A stretch of DNA of 64,000 bases, from NCBI RefSeq assembly GCF_016735585.2, contig NZ_JAERSE020000002.1:903550-967549 (forward strand), in the 5' to 3' direction. Under the pieces are notes generated by a model. It did not search any database, was not told the origin of the DNA, and was given only the letters and a program-made list of their open reading frames with translations. This document shows positions 51,529-61,094 of this stretch, piece by piece. The position numbers were made by a program, and so were the translations under genes. This stretch comes from Chryseobacterium tagetis. Lineage in GTDB: Bacteria; Bacteroidota; Bacteroidia; Flavobacteriales; Weeksellaceae. How positions within the stretch are numbered: the first letter of the stretch is position 1; each line of letters starts with the position of its first letter.

Positions 51529-52650
51529 ATGCAGAGTTTTGAGCTGTTCTTACTGGAGAAAAGTATTTCTATTTTTTACGTAAAAATAGGATTAGGTTTC
51601 TTGTTCTCTTTTTTAATTACTTTTTTTACGATTCCCACGATCATAAAGATTTCCAGGAGAAAAAACTTAATGGACGAGCCGGGCATTAGAAGTTCTCATT
51701 TGAGAAAAATTCCAAATCTGGGAGGTGTTGCGATATTCTATTCCATTGGAGTCTGTGCTTCTATTTTTGCTTATGAGCTTTTTTCACTTTATAAGTTTTT
51801 GTTTGCCTCGATGGTTATCCTGCTGTATGTAGGAATAATGGATGATATTGTGGTAATGAGAGCTTATAAGAAACTCATTGCACAGATCATAGTTTCCTCA
51901 TTGATTGTGATAGGTTCGGATATAAGAATCAGAAGCCTTTTCGGAATATGCGGAGTGTATGAAATCAATTATTATATAAGTATAGTATTCAGCATACTTA
52001 CTTTTATTGTGCTGATTAATGCCTTCAATCTCATCGATGGAATTGATGGTTTGGCGGGCGGCTATTCTTTGATATGCAGTGTTCTTTTCGGGATCAGTTA
52101 TTATCGTTTGGGAGAATATAACTATCCTTTAGTTGTATTTTCTGCGGTAATTGTGGGTTCCATTTTGGCATTTTTATATTATAATTTGTCAAATTACAGA
52201 GCTACTAAGATATTTATGGGAGATACAGGATCTATGTTATTAGGTTTTTTGCTCGCTTTCACAAGTATCTGCTTTATTGATATCTTTATTGATAAGTCGG
52301 ATCCGGATGTTCCTCTCTATCATTTACCTTCGGCTCCCGCTATTGCTGTAGCGATTCTCATTTTACCTATTGTAGATACTTTAAATGTTATGATTATAAG
52401 ATTGGTAAATGGAGATTCTTTATTCAAAGCAGATAAAAACCATATTCACCACAAGCTTTTAAAGCTTGGACTTACCCATAGAAGATCGACTTTTTATATT
52501 ATTTCTTACTATCTTTTCATAATAGCTATAGCGAATTTCCTAAGGCACATAAACGTAAGCTTGTTATTAGTAATTGTTTTGAGTTTAGGATTTATTGGTG
52601 CTTATTTACCAAATTTTATATACTATTTAAGAAATAATACGAAGAAATAG
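51529..52650 (+). CDS. undecaprenyl-phosphate sugar-1-phosphate transferase (WecA/TagO family)
   Basis: The 373-residue integral membrane protein belongs to the MraY/WecA/TagO superfamily. Family blocks are present in order: LMDEPGIRSSHLRKIPNLGG near residues 46-65, MDDIVVMRAYKK, NAFNLIDGIDGLAGG near 164, FMGDTGSMLLGF near 229, and the His-rich DKNHIHHKLLKLGL near 303. It transfers a sugar-1-phosphate from a UDP-sugar to undecaprenyl phosphate at the inner membrane, the first committed step of surface polysaccharide assembly. Genes for Wza- and Wzc-type export proteins follow at once. Confidence 0.93.
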   Translation: MQSFELFLLEKSISIFYVKIGLGFLFSFLITFFTIPTIIKISRRKNLMDEPGIRSSHLRKIPNLGGVAIFYSIGVCASIFAYELFSLYKFLFASMVILLYVGIMDDIVVMRAYKKLIAQIIVSSLIVIGSDIRIRSLFGICGVYEINYYISIVFSILTFIVLINAFNLIDGIDGLAGGYSLICSVLFGISYYRLGEYNYPLVVFSAVIVGSILAFLYYNLSNYRATKIFMGDTGSMLLGFLLAFTSICFIDIFIDKSDPDVPLYHLPSAPAIAVAILILPIVDTLNVMIIRLVNGDSLFKADKNHIHHKLLKLGLTHRRSTFYIISYYLFIIAIANFLRHINVSLLLVIVLSLGFIGAYLPNFIYYLRNNTKK

Positions 52651-52660
52651 TTTTAATTTT

Positions 52661-52668
52661 TATTTTTG
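52661..52668 (+). promoter_or_regulatory. TATTTTTG -7 element before the wza-like gene
   Basis: TATTTTTG lies 18 bases before the ATG at 52686. No -33 box is evident at the usual distance. Confidence 0.4.
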
Positions 52669-52685
52669 CAAACAACTTAAATCTG

Positions 52686-53546
52686 ATGAAGAATTATAAA
52701 AATTTATTCCTTTTGTTACTAGCTTTTGTGATGACGTCTTGTATCACAACAAAAGAAGTGCGATACATGCAGCCCAATGAAAGTTTGGTAATTAATGAAG
52801 AAGGGCTTGTTCCGTATAATATACCGGTGTATAGAATTACAAAAAATGACATCCTTAATTTAAATATTATCACGACTCCGAAAGGAGATGCGGCTCAATT
52901 TTACTCTACATACAATACTTCAGGAGGGACGGCTTCCGGGCAGGTCGTAAATAGTGCAATGATGAATGCAACAAGCGAGGCTGGGAAAAATGGAGGAAAT
53001 CTTAACTTCTATTTTAATGGACTTAAAGTAGATTCAAAAGGAGATATTAATGTATTCGGGGTAGGTTACATAAAAGCCGAAGGAAGAACTATTGAAGAGA
53101 TCACACAAGAGCTTCAGCTAAAAGTAAATGAAAATTTTCAGGATGGAAAATCTGAAGTACGTCTGAACACAGATGGTATTACTTATTACATTCTTGGAGA
53201 TGTAGAAACTACGGGAGTGACCGGTGAGAAAGTTGCCCATAAAAATACGCTTACCATTACCGAAGCGCTTGCTATGAATGGAGGACTTAACAGAACCGTT
53301 GACAGAAAAACTATTATGATTCACAGAAAACTTCCTGAGGGGATCAAGATTGCTAAAATAGATCTTACCCGTGAAGATGTGATGAATTCTCCGTACTTCT
53401 ATGTTCAGAATGGTGATGAAATTTATCTGAATACAAGAGCAAAAAGTTTAAATGGCTTTGGAAAAGATCCTGTACAGACTTTAACAACAGGAGTTTCTCT
53501 TCTTACTACGGCTCTATCCATCTACTTACTTATAAAAACACTGTAA
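52686..53546 (+). CDS. Wza-type polysaccharide export outer-membrane lipoprotein
   Basis: The 286-residue lipoprotein has the signal FLLLLAFVMTSC with the lipobox Cys at about residue 19. A polysaccharide-export (Poly_export) domain follows (NIPVYRITKNDILNLNI). SLBB-type segments are ILGDVETTGVTGEKVAHKNT near 168-187 and FYVQNGDEIYLNTRA near 238. The C-terminal TGVSLLTTALSIYLLIKTL is a membrane helix that Wza-type proteins insert into the outer membrane. It overlaps functionally with the Wzc-type kinase encoded two bases downstream, forming the export channel pair. Confidence 0.92.
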   Translation: MKNYKNLFLLLLAFVMTSCITTKEVRYMQPNESLVINEEGLVPYNIPVYRITKNDILNLNIITTPKGDAAQFYSTYNTSGGTASGQVVNSAMMNATSEAGKNGGNLNFYFNGLKVDSKGDINVFGVGYIKAEGRTIEEITQELQLKVNENFQDGKSEVRLNTDGITYYILGDVETTGVTGEKVAHKNTLTITEALAMNGGLNRTVDRKTIMIHRKLPEGIKIAKIDLTREDVMNSPYFYVQNGDEIYLNTRAKSLNGFGKDPVQTLTTGVSLLTTALSIYLLIKTL

Positions 53547-53548
53547 TC

Positions 53549-56038
53549 ATGATTCCTGAAAAATATGTTAGTCTAGCGAAAAATGATTCTTCAAAAGATA
53601 AAAGTGGAGCTTTTTCTTTATTTGATATAGAAAATTTTATAAGGAGAATCATAAGAAACTGGTATTGGTTTGTACTGATGTTTTTTCTTGGATATACCCT
53701 TTCCTGGGTGTATAGTAAGTACTATGCACAAAATATTTATGCTTCCAATTTATCTTTAAGTGTTTCCAATAATACAGCGAGTTATTTTACACCCAATCAG
53801 TCAATCAACTTCATTTGGGGACAAGGAGGAAATCAGGATGGAGTTTATTTGAAAAAAATGCTTTTGTCAAGATCTCATAATGAGTTTTTGGTAAAAGAAC
53901 TAGGGCTTTTTGTTAATTTCTCTACAAAAGGAACCTTAAAATCTACGTATTTAGATAAAAGTGACTCTCCGGTCTTTTTAGAGATTGATAGAAAACACTT
54001 ACAGCAGGTTAGTTATCCTATTACCTTACTTCCGAAAGGGAATGACTCTTATGAAGTTGTTTTGCCGGAAGAAGGGCATTCGGGAAATCTGTATAACTAT
54101 GAAATAGAAGGATTTCAAAATATTGCAGAATTTCCAAAACCTGCTAATAAAACCATAAAATTAAATGAATGGTATACTTCTCCAAACTTAAGATTCAAAT
54201 TAGTAGCAAACCCTGTTCCTACAAGTATAAAGCTGGATAACATTATTGTGAATTTAGAAACAGTAAATCAGACCGTAAATGGTATTGTTTCAACAATTAA
54301 TGTTGATTTCGATAAAGAAATCAATACAATCATGATTATTACAAAAACAGGTTTTAATCTGAACGGAACCGTTAATTTCCTGAATAAATCTGTTAATGAG
54401 CTTCAAAAGAAAAGATTAGCAGATAAAAATATCATTAATAAAAATACGGATGTTTACTTACAAAATAGCTTAGATGGAATCAGAAAAAAGCTTGATTCAA
54501 GTGCTTTGGTGCTGAACTATTTAAAGACTTCTGAAAAATTATATGACATTAAAGACAGAGATGAAAAATCTTTGAATAAAATAAAAGACTTAGAGGCTAA
54601 AAAAGCTGATCTTTTAAGCAAAGTAAATTCATTGAACTCTATCCGAAATACGATTGATAGTCAGAATTTTGACAGAATGATTAGTACTGGAGCAGCGGGA
54701 TTTGAAGATGGTTTCTTTAGTGCTTCCGTATCAGAATTGAAAGCGTTGTATCTTAAAAGAAGAGAAATGGCTTCTATTTATAAGCCCAATTCTGAACCTA
54801 TGATCGAAATTAACAGGCTTATTAGTGAGGCTAAACAAGGTTCATCAAATTCTTTAAGAAGTTACTATGCCCGTTACTATGATGAAATTGGAAAAATTGA
54901 TAGTGAAGTAGCAGCCGCTAATTCAGATCTGGTTGCATACCCGGAAAAAGAAAGAAAATATCTTGATGCCGAAAGAGGATATAACATGATTGAGGCTACT
55001 TATAATAGCTTACTGGGTAGACAGAATGAAGCACAAATGAAAGTGGCGACCAATCAGTCGGACATAACGGTGATTGACCCTGCTAAAAACTTAGGGCAGT
55101 TACCTGTAGGACCAAATAAAAAAGGAACCGAATTCGGAATTATTGGAGGATTTTTGTTTTTACCACTATTATTTATTTTTATTGGTGAAGTTCTGGATAA
55201 TAAAGTGAGAAATATTAAAGAACTTTTAAGTGTTACAAAAATACCTTTGCTGGGAGTCATAGGAAATAATAGTACTGAAAATATGCTTACCGTTCTTCAA
55301 TCTCCAAAGTCTTCTGTTTCAGAAGCATTTAGAGGAATAAGAGCAAATGTTAGATTTTTGTTGAATGAAAATCAGAAAAGTAAAACTATTTTGATCACTT
55401 CTTCCATTGGGGGAGAAGGGAAAACGTATGTTTCTATTAATTTAGCCTCTGTTTTGGGATTAAGTGACAAAAAAACCATCTTACTTGGGATGGACTTGAG
55501 AAAACCTAAGATTTTTGGGGATTTTAATATTGATAATAAATATGGGATTTCTAATTATCTTACTGGCGAAGTTTCTATAGATCAGATTATTAATAGCACG
55601 AAGATTCCTAATTTGGATGTGGCTACTTCAGGACCTATTCCTCCGAATCCTTCGGAACTTTTGATGAGTGAAAAAAACATAGAGTTTCTTGATAAACTTA
55701 AAGAAATGTATGATTTTATTATTATCGATTCTCCACCGGTAGGATTAGTGGCAGATTCTTATGAACTGATGAAGTACTCTGACGCTAATATTTATGTTGT
55801 TCGTCATGAATATACCGAAAAATATATGCTTAAGATGATTACTGAAAAATACCATAATCAGGAAGTAGGAAATCTGGGGCTTGTTTACAATGATTACAGT
55901 ACCAGACAAGGTTACGGCTATGGTTATGGCTATGGTTACGGTTATGGTTATGGCTATTTTGATGAAGATAAAAACTACAAAGAACCATTATTAATAAGAT
56001 TAAGAAATAAAATACAGCAAATATTGAGAAAGAAGTAA
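53549..56038 (+). CDS. Wzc-type polysaccharide co-polymerase with BY-kinase and Gly-Tyr tail
   Basis: The 829-residue protein has an N-terminal Wzz domain with membrane helix WYWFVLMFFLGYTLSWVYSK (about 32-51), a coiled-coil periplasmic region, and a second helix GIIGGFLFLPLLFIFIGEV near 531-549. The cytoplasmic bacterial tyrosine kinase follows: Walker A SSIGGEGKTYVS near 615-626, Walker A' LLGMDLRKPK near 648, and Walker B FIIIDSPPVG near 722. Near 788-803 is an uninterrupted run of eight Gly-Tyr pairs, the tyrosine cluster that such kinases phosphorylate on neighbouring subunits. It controls chain length and export with the Wza-type protein. Confidence 0.93.
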   Translation: MIPEKYVSLAKNDSSKDKSGAFSLFDIENFIRRIIRNWYWFVLMFFLGYTLSWVYSKYYAQNIYASNLSLSVSNNTASYFTPNQSINFIWGQGGNQDGVYLKKMLLSRSHNEFLVKELGLFVNFSTKGTLKSTYLDKSDSPVFLEIDRKHLQQVSYPITLLPKGNDSYEVVLPEEGHSGNLYNYEIEGFQNIAEFPKPANKTIKLNEWYTSPNLRFKLVANPVPTSIKLDNIIVNLETVNQTVNGIVSTINVDFDKEINTIMIITKTGFNLNGTVNFLNKSVNELQKKRLADKNIINKNTDVYLQNSLDGIRKKLDSSALVLNYLKTSEKLYDIKDRDEKSLNKIKDLEAKKADLLSKVNSLNSIRNTIDSQNFDRMISTGAAGFEDGFFSASVSELKALYLKRREMASIYKPNSEPMIEINRLISEAKQGSSNSLRSYYARYYDEIGKIDSEVAAANSDLVAYPEKERKYLDAERGYNMIEATYNSLLGRQNEAQMKVATNQSDITVIDPAKNLGQLPVGPNKKGTEFGIIGGFLFLPLLFIFIGEVLDNKVRNIKELLSVTKIPLLGVIGNNSTENMLTVLQSPKSSVSEAFRGIRANVRFLLNENQKSKTILITSSIGGEGKTYVSINLASVLGLSDKKTILLGMDLRKPKIFGDFNIDNKYGISNYLTGEVSIDQIINSTKIPNLDVATSGPIPPNPSELLMSEKNIEFLDKLKEMYDFIIIDSPPVGLVADSYELMKYSDANIYVVRHEYTEKYMLKMITEKYHNQEVGNLGLVYNDYSTRQGYGYGYGYGYGYGYGYFDEDKNYKEPLLIRLRNKIQQILRKK
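55910..55957 (+). repeat. eight tandem GGN-TAY hexanucleotides encoding Gly-Tyr pairs
   Basis: The run is made of GGT/GGC and TAT/TAC codons in alternation, eight units without interruption. It forms the tyrosine cluster of the Wzc-type kinase. Near-perfect hexanucleotide repeats are prone to length change in whole units. Confidence 0.9.
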
Positions 56039-56046
56039 TATTTTAG

Positions 56047-56070
56047 CAGCCTGTAACTGGCTGGGTTTTT
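56047..56070 (+). terminator. weak hairpin terminator after the wzc-like gene
   Basis: CAGCC (56047-56051) pairs with GGCTG (56059-56063), followed by GG and a T-run. The stem is only five base pairs. Confidence 0.45.
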
Positions 56071-56199
56071 CGAAATGAATTTCTTCTTTATGCAGAAAAA
56101 GAAATATTTTGAGGACTTTACCGTTTACTTTATAACAAATTATGTTTTTTTGTTTATTTTTAACTAAACATTAAGAATATCATTAATATAAAAATGTTT

Positions 56200-56207
56200 T
56201 ATATTTG
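56200..56207 (+). promoter_or_regulatory. TATATTTG -7 element for the DUF6089-uppS-bamA block
   Basis: TATATTTG fits TAnnTTTG and lies 42 bases before the ATG at 56250. A longer frame starting with TTG at 56205 would begin inside this box and is rejected. Confidence 0.5.
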
Positions 56208-56249
56208 CAAAAATTAATTTTTAAAATAACCATAAATCCATATTCTTTT

Positions 56250-57140
56250 ATGAATAAAAAATTATTGTTTAGCTTTCTTACCGTTATGGGAACAATGGTG
56301 AGCATGAAGGCACAAAGAAATGAATTGGGAATCCGACTAGGAATGAGTAACCTAGTAGGGGATGTAGGGAATACCAATTATATTTTACAAAAACCGTTGA
56401 GTATGGATAGAGTTTCTGACTGGGGGGTTCCGTTTTATGGTGGTTTATTATATAGATTTAATTTTAATCCTTATCAAACGGTAAGGTTAGATTTGGGATA
56501 CAATCAGGTGCAGTTTAGTGATAAAGCTGCTAAAGAACAATATAGAATCAACAGAAATGCTTTTGGTAAAAACAATATTTATGAAGCAAGTTTAAGCTTT
56601 GAATATAACTTTTTACCTGTAAATAATGAACAGATGGGGATGTTGAGCCCATATATTTTTGCTGGGGTTGGAGCTATTATGTATGATGCTCCGAAAACTA
56701 CTTTAGTCCACGATTTCAGAAGAGATGCAGATGGAGTAGCGCAAGCGCCAATTAATGAAGAAGATTTTACTACTACAGCAGTATATTCAACAGGGAAGAA
56801 AATTGCAATGCATATTCCTTTTGGGGTTGGTTTGAAATATAAATTCAACCATAACTGGGCTGTTTTTGCAGAAGCAACCTTCAGACTTACTTTAACAGAC
56901 CAGTTAGATTATAGTAAAGTGTTGCCAAAAGATGTAAAATCAACATATAATTCTGATATTTTATCTCCTGGAGGAGGTTCATTATTAGGAACTGGAAATT
57001 ATTACATTGTGTCTCAGGAAAGAGAAGGAGCTTACAAAGGAACTAGAACTATAGGAGATGGAGATTCAAGAGATTGGCTGAATACTTTTAGTTTAGGGCT
57101 TACCTATTCTTTTGGAAGACCTCCATGTTATTGTGATTAA
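56250..57140 (+). CDS. DUF6089-type outer-membrane beta-barrel protein
   Basis: The 296-residue protein has a signal peptide (MNKKLLFSFLTVMGTMVSMKAQ) and then a beta-barrel pattern: NELGIRLGMSNLVGDVG near the mature N-terminus, alternating aromatic strands, and a final TFSLGLTYSFGRPP. Proteins of this sort sit immediately before uppS and bamA in many flavobacteria. It may take part in outer-membrane assembly, but its job is not known. The next gene starts eight bases later. Confidence 0.85.
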   Translation: MNKKLLFSFLTVMGTMVSMKAQRNELGIRLGMSNLVGDVGNTNYILQKPLSMDRVSDWGVPFYGGLLYRFNFNPYQTVRLDLGYNQVQFSDKAAKEQYRINRNAFGKNNIYEASLSFEYNFLPVNNEQMGMLSPYIFAGVGAIMYDAPKTTLVHDFRRDADGVAQAPINEEDFTTTAVYSTGKKIAMHIPFGVGLKYKFNHNWAVFAEATFRLTLTDQLDYSKVLPKDVKSTYNSDILSPGGGSLLGTGNYYIVSQEREGAYKGTRTIGDGDSRDWLNTFSLGLTYSFGRPPCYCD

Positions 57141-57147
57141 TCAAAAT

Positions 57148-57897
57148 ATGTCGTTGTTAAAAGATAAAATAGATCCCGAAAATCTACCACAACATGTTGC
57201 CATCATTATGGATGGAAACGGAAGATGGGCGAAATCTCGGGGAGAAGAGAGAACATTTGGTCACAAGAATGCCATTGATGCGGTAAGAAATGCTATTAAT
57301 GCTTGTAACGAAATTAACATTCCTTATTTAACCCTTTATACTTTTTCCTCGGAAAACTGGAGCAGACCAGATGACGAAGTAAATACATTAATGAATTTAC
57401 TTATGGAAACATTGTTGCTTGAAGCTGAAGAAATTTTTAGCAAAGGATTAAGAATGCATGTTATCGGGAATTTAGAAAAATTACCTCCTCTGGTAAAAGA
57501 TCAGTTGCTGCGGGTTGTAGAACTCACCAAAAATAATTCGAAAGGGAATTTGATACTGGCAATTAGCTACGGTTCTCAAAATGAAATTTTGAATGCAGTA
57601 AAAGAAATCAGCTCTGATGTGAAAGAAGGAAAACTTGAGGTAGATAAAATAGACGAAAAAATATTTGAAAGCTATTTGTATACAAAAGATTTTCCACCGG
57701 TTGATTTAATGATAAGAACAAGTGGGGAAGTAAGAATCAGTAATTTTCTACTCTGGCAGATTGCCTATGCAGAATTGCAGTTTTTAGATATACTTTGGCC
57801 AGACTTTACAAAAGAGATTTTCTTCCAGTGTATTTTAAATTATCAAAATAAGGAAAGAAGATACGGGAAAACCGGAGAACAAATAAACGTTCAGTAA
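57148..57897 (+). CDS. uppS: isoprenyl (undecaprenyl diphosphate) synthase
   Basis: The 249-residue cis-prenyltransferase makes undecaprenyl diphosphate from FPP and IPP for cell-wall and polysaccharide carriers. VAIIMDGNGRWAKSRG contains the catalytic Asp22. Other conserved blocks are LTLYTFSSENWSRP near 74 and DLMIRTSGEVRISNFLLWQ near 190, with the latter ending in the substrate-binding Arg/Ser set. The ATG at 57148 is preferred to one 12 codons earlier because that start would overlap the upstream gene. It is followed by bamA with 30 bases between them. Confidence 0.95.
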   Translation: MSLLKDKIDPENLPQHVAIIMDGNGRWAKSRGEERTFGHKNAIDAVRNAINACNEINIPYLTLYTFSSENWSRPDDEVNTLMNLLMETLLLEAEEIFSKGLRMHVIGNLEKLPPLVKDQLLRVVELTKNNSKGNLILAISYGSQNEILNAVKEISSDVKEGKLEVDKIDEKIFESYLYTKDFPPVDLMIRTSGEVRISNFLLWQIAYAELQFLDILWPDFTKEIFFQCILNYQNKERRYGKTGEQINVQ

Positions 57898-57927
57898 AAG
57901 AATTAAGAAAAGAAAGACTACGATAAA

Positions 57928-60465
57928 ATGAAGTTTAGATTATTACCCATCATAATGTTTGCTGCTTCTGCGCATTTTTATGGACAAGTAACACCGCAGG
58001 ACAGCACAAGAGTAAATTCTTCTGTACATGCAGAAAATCAAGCAGGGACATATACGTTAAAGGATATCGTCGTTGATGGGGTGAAAAAATATACACCAGC
58101 TCAAATTCTAAGATTTACAGGTTTAACAAAAGGAGAATCCGTAGATATTCCTGGGCAGAAAATCAGTACCGCAGTTAAAAAGCTTTGGGATACCCAATCA
58201 TTTTCTGAGGTAGAAGTGTATGTTGAAAGTATTGAAGGAGAAACTGTAGTTTTGAAATTTTACCTAGAAGACTTGAAAGAGTTAGGTGAAGTGAAATTTA
58301 CAGGAAAAGGAATTGGTAAGTCTAAAAATGAAAAACTTGCTAAAGATAATAATTTAAAACCTGGAACAAAAATTACACAAAATTTAGTTTCAAGTTTAAA
58401 AACAAATATTCCGAAAGATTACGTTAAAAAAGGATTTGCAGATGCTAAGATCACGATTAAGGATAAAGTAAATGCAAGTGATCCTGCTTTGGTAGACTGG
58501 ACGATTGAAGTAGACAAAGGGAAAAGAGTCAAAATCGATCATATCGAGTTTGAAGGGAACAAGAGTGTTACCGATGCTAAGCTTAGAAAAAAAGCTTTCA
58601 AAGAAACTAAACAGAAAAGATTCGGGATTGGAGGTATTTTAAAATCTTCAAAATTTGTTGAAGAGAAATATCAGGAAGATAAGCAAAGTCTTGTTAGTTA
58701 TTATAACTCTTTAGGATATAGAGATGCTGCAATTGTTTCGGATTCCGTTTGGAGAAATAAAAGAAACAATTACGAGATCAATGTAAAACTTAGTGAAGGT
58801 AAACAATATTATATTGGAGATATTACTTTCACCGGAAATACTGTGTTTGCAACAGAATATTTACAGAGAGTTTTAGGATATAAGAAAGGAGATATTTACG
58901 ATGCGGTAGGATTCAACAAGAAAGTAGGAGAAGACGGTGGTAAAGAAGATGATTCTGATATCAAGTCTATTTACATGAATAACGGATACTTATTCTCAAA
59001 TGTAACCCCTGTTGAAAAATCTGTAGACGGAGATAAAATCAATCTTGAAATCCGTATCAGCGAAGGTGAAAAAGCCAGTTGGAATAAAGTAAGCTGGGAA
59101 GGAAACGTTACGACTCATGACCATGTTATCTTGAGAGCATTAATGACAAAACCTGGAGAATTATTCAAAAAGTCTGATATTAAAAGAACGTATTTTGATC
59201 TGGCGGGAATGTCATTCTTTGATCCTCAACAAGTAGGACAAGATATTCAGCCAAATCCACAAGATAATACAGTTGATATCAAATGGAAATTGGTTGAAAA
59301 AGGATCTTCGCAGGTTCAGTTACAAGCCGGATATGGAGGAAATAGTTTTATTGGAACATTAGGGCTAACGTTTAATAACTTTTCATTAAAGAACTTCCTT
59401 AAGCTTAAAGATTTTAGACCTGTACCTCAAGGGGATGGACAAACATTGTCTATTCAGGCACAGGCAGGACAATATTTCCAGAACTACGGTATTTCATTCA
59501 CAGAACCATGGTTATTTGGAACAAAACCAACCGCACTTTCTGTAAGTTTGAATACTTCCAGAGTTAAATATAATGATGGTTACGGAAATGATCAGAAACT
59601 AAATATCTTTTCGGCTTCGGTAGGGCTTAATAGGAGATTAAATTGGCCGGATGATTATTTCTCATTATATACAGGATTACAATTCCAAAAATATAAATTT
59701 AGTAATTATCCTTTTGAGTTTGGAAATACTACTGAATACTATGGAAATGCCAATAACTTTAGTATAAACTTGGGGTTAAGCAGAAACTCTGCGGGAATTG
59801 ACCCTATTTTCCCAACTGTAGGATCTAATGTTGAACTTACAGCAAAATTTACACCTCCTTACTCATTGTTCAATAATAAAGATTACTCAACAATGACTCC
59901 TGTTGATAAATATAAATGGATGGAATTTTATAAAGTAAAATTCAAAGCAGACATTTATAATGAAATTGCGGGGAAACTTGTCTTGAGATCTTCTGCTGAA
60001 ATGGGATTCATGGATGGATATAACAAAGAACTTGGAGCTCCACCTTTTGAAAGATATTATGTAGGAGGTACAGGTCTATTCGGAGGTAGATATGATGGTA
60101 GGGAACTTATTCCATTAAGAGGGTATGAAAATGCATCTACTTACGGGGGGACTTCAGATGATATCACCCAAAAAGGAGGTGGAACTATTTATAATAGATT
60201 TACATTAGAATTGAGATATCCAATCTCAATGAGCCAAACAGCCAAAATTTATGCACTTACTTTTGCTGAAGGAGGTAACGTATGGAACTCTTGGAACAAA
60301 TATAATCCTTTCCAGTTAAAAAGATCAGTCGGAGTTGGGGTGAGAGTATATATGGGGGCATTTGGTCTTATCGGATTTGATTTTGCTTACGGATTTGATA
60401 AAACAATCAATTCTACAGAACCTTCCGGATGGAAGACGCATTTCTTGATGAACCAATCTTTATAA
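57928..60465 (+). CDS. bamA: outer-membrane protein assembly factor BamA
   Basis: The 845-residue protein has a signal peptide (MKFRLLPIIMFAASAHFYGQ), POTRA domains from about residue 45 to 450 and an Omp85 barrel from about 470 to the end. POTRA motifs include GVKKYTPAQILRFTGLTKGE and HIEFEGNKSVTDAKLRKKAF. The barrel lid motif is seen as GTGLFGGRYDGRELIPLRGY near 715. BamA inserts beta-barrel proteins into the outer membrane. Two Skp-type chaperone genes follow within the same transcript. Confidence 0.95.
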   Translation: MKFRLLPIIMFAASAHFYGQVTPQDSTRVNSSVHAENQAGTYTLKDIVVDGVKKYTPAQILRFTGLTKGESVDIPGQKISTAVKKLWDTQSFSEVEVYVESIEGETVVLKFYLEDLKELGEVKFTGKGIGKSKNEKLAKDNNLKPGTKITQNLVSSLKTNIPKDYVKKGFADAKITIKDKVNASDPALVDWTIEVDKGKRVKIDHIEFEGNKSVTDAKLRKKAFKETKQKRFGIGGILKSSKFVEEKYQEDKQSLVSYYNSLGYRDAAIVSDSVWRNKRNNYEINVKLSEGKQYYIGDITFTGNTVFATEYLQRVLGYKKGDIYDAVGFNKKVGEDGGKEDDSDIKSIYMNNGYLFSNVTPVEKSVDGDKINLEIRISEGEKASWNKVSWEGNVTTHDHVILRALMTKPGELFKKSDIKRTYFDLAGMSFFDPQQVGQDIQPNPQDNTVDIKWKLVEKGSSQVQLQAGYGGNSFIGTLGLTFNNFSLKNFLKLKDFRPVPQGDGQTLSIQAQAGQYFQNYGISFTEPWLFGTKPTALSVSLNTSRVKYNDGYGNDQKLNIFSASVGLNRRLNWPDDYFSLYTGLQFQKYKFSNYPFEFGNTTEYYGNANNFSINLGLSRNSAGIDPIFPTVGSNVELTAKFTPPYSLFNNKDYSTMTPVDKYKWMEFYKVKFKADIYNEIAGKLVLRSSAEMGFMDGYNKELGAPPFERYYVGGTGLFGGRYDGRELIPLRGYENASTYGGTSDDITQKGGGTIYNRFTLELRYPISMSQTAKIYALTFAEGGNVWNSWNKYNPFQLKRSVGVGVRVYMGAFGLIGFDFAYGFDKTINSTEPSGWKTHFLMNQSL

Positions 60466-60469
60466 TAAT

Positions 60470-61003
60470 ATGAAGAATTTTAAGACAGTTTTCGCCATTT
60501 TATTTCTGATATGCTTCGGAGTTTCCAACGCCCAAAAAGTAGGGGTTGTGGATACAGATGTTATATTAGAGAAACTTCCTCAGTATAAAGAAGCAGAAGC
60601 AAAGTTGAACTCACAAATTGATACTTGGCAGACAGATCTTCAAAACCTGCAGGCAGAGTATGAAAAAAAGAGATCTGCTTTTGAAAACGAAAAAGTTTTG
60701 TTAATAGGAGATCAGTTAAAACTTAGAGAAAAAGAAGTGATGGATTTGGATAAAAATATCAAAACAACGACGAGTTTACGTTTTGGTACCAATGGAGAGA
60801 TCACTAAACTGAGAGCTAGTCTTGTTCAGCCTTTTCAGGATCAGATTTGGACTGCGATGGAAACTGTACGTACCAAAAATGGATTAGGCATACTTATTGA
60901 TAAAGCAAAAAACAATGTGCTTTTTGTTGAGAAAAGATTTGACTACACCGATAAGGTCTTAGATATTTTATTAAAAAGAACAGGAAAAGAGAAAAAGAAT
61001 TAG
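60470..61003 (+). CDS. Skp/OmpH-family periplasmic chaperone
   Basis: The 177-residue protein has a signal (AILFLICFGVSNAQ) and then the OmpH layout: VGVVDTDVILEKLPQYKEAE strand and helix, a long coiled-coil arm (about residues 50-110) and a closing strand NVLFVEKRFDYTDKV. Skp trimers hold unfolded outer-membrane proteins in the periplasm for delivery to BamA. It starts four bases after the bamA stop. A paralogue follows at 61095. Confidence 0.92.
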   Translation: MKNFKTVFAILFLICFGVSNAQKVGVVDTDVILEKLPQYKEAEAKLNSQIDTWQTDLQNLQAEYEKKRSAFENEKVLLIGDQLKLREKEVMDLDKNIKTTTSLRFGTNGEITKLRASLVQPFQDQIWTAMETVRTKNGLGILIDKAKNNVLFVEKRFDYTDKVLDILLKRTGKEKKN

Positions 61004-61094
61004 AATTTCCTTAAAAAGTATAATTAAATTTGTTTTGGAATTAACTTTTATTGAAATTTGCAATCTTAAAAATTAAATTATTTATTTACCAATT

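Noticed and set aside
56205..56249. Longer start for the DUF6089-type protein
   Set aside because: It begins inside a TATATTTG promoter box and would put 15 residues ahead of a good signal peptide.
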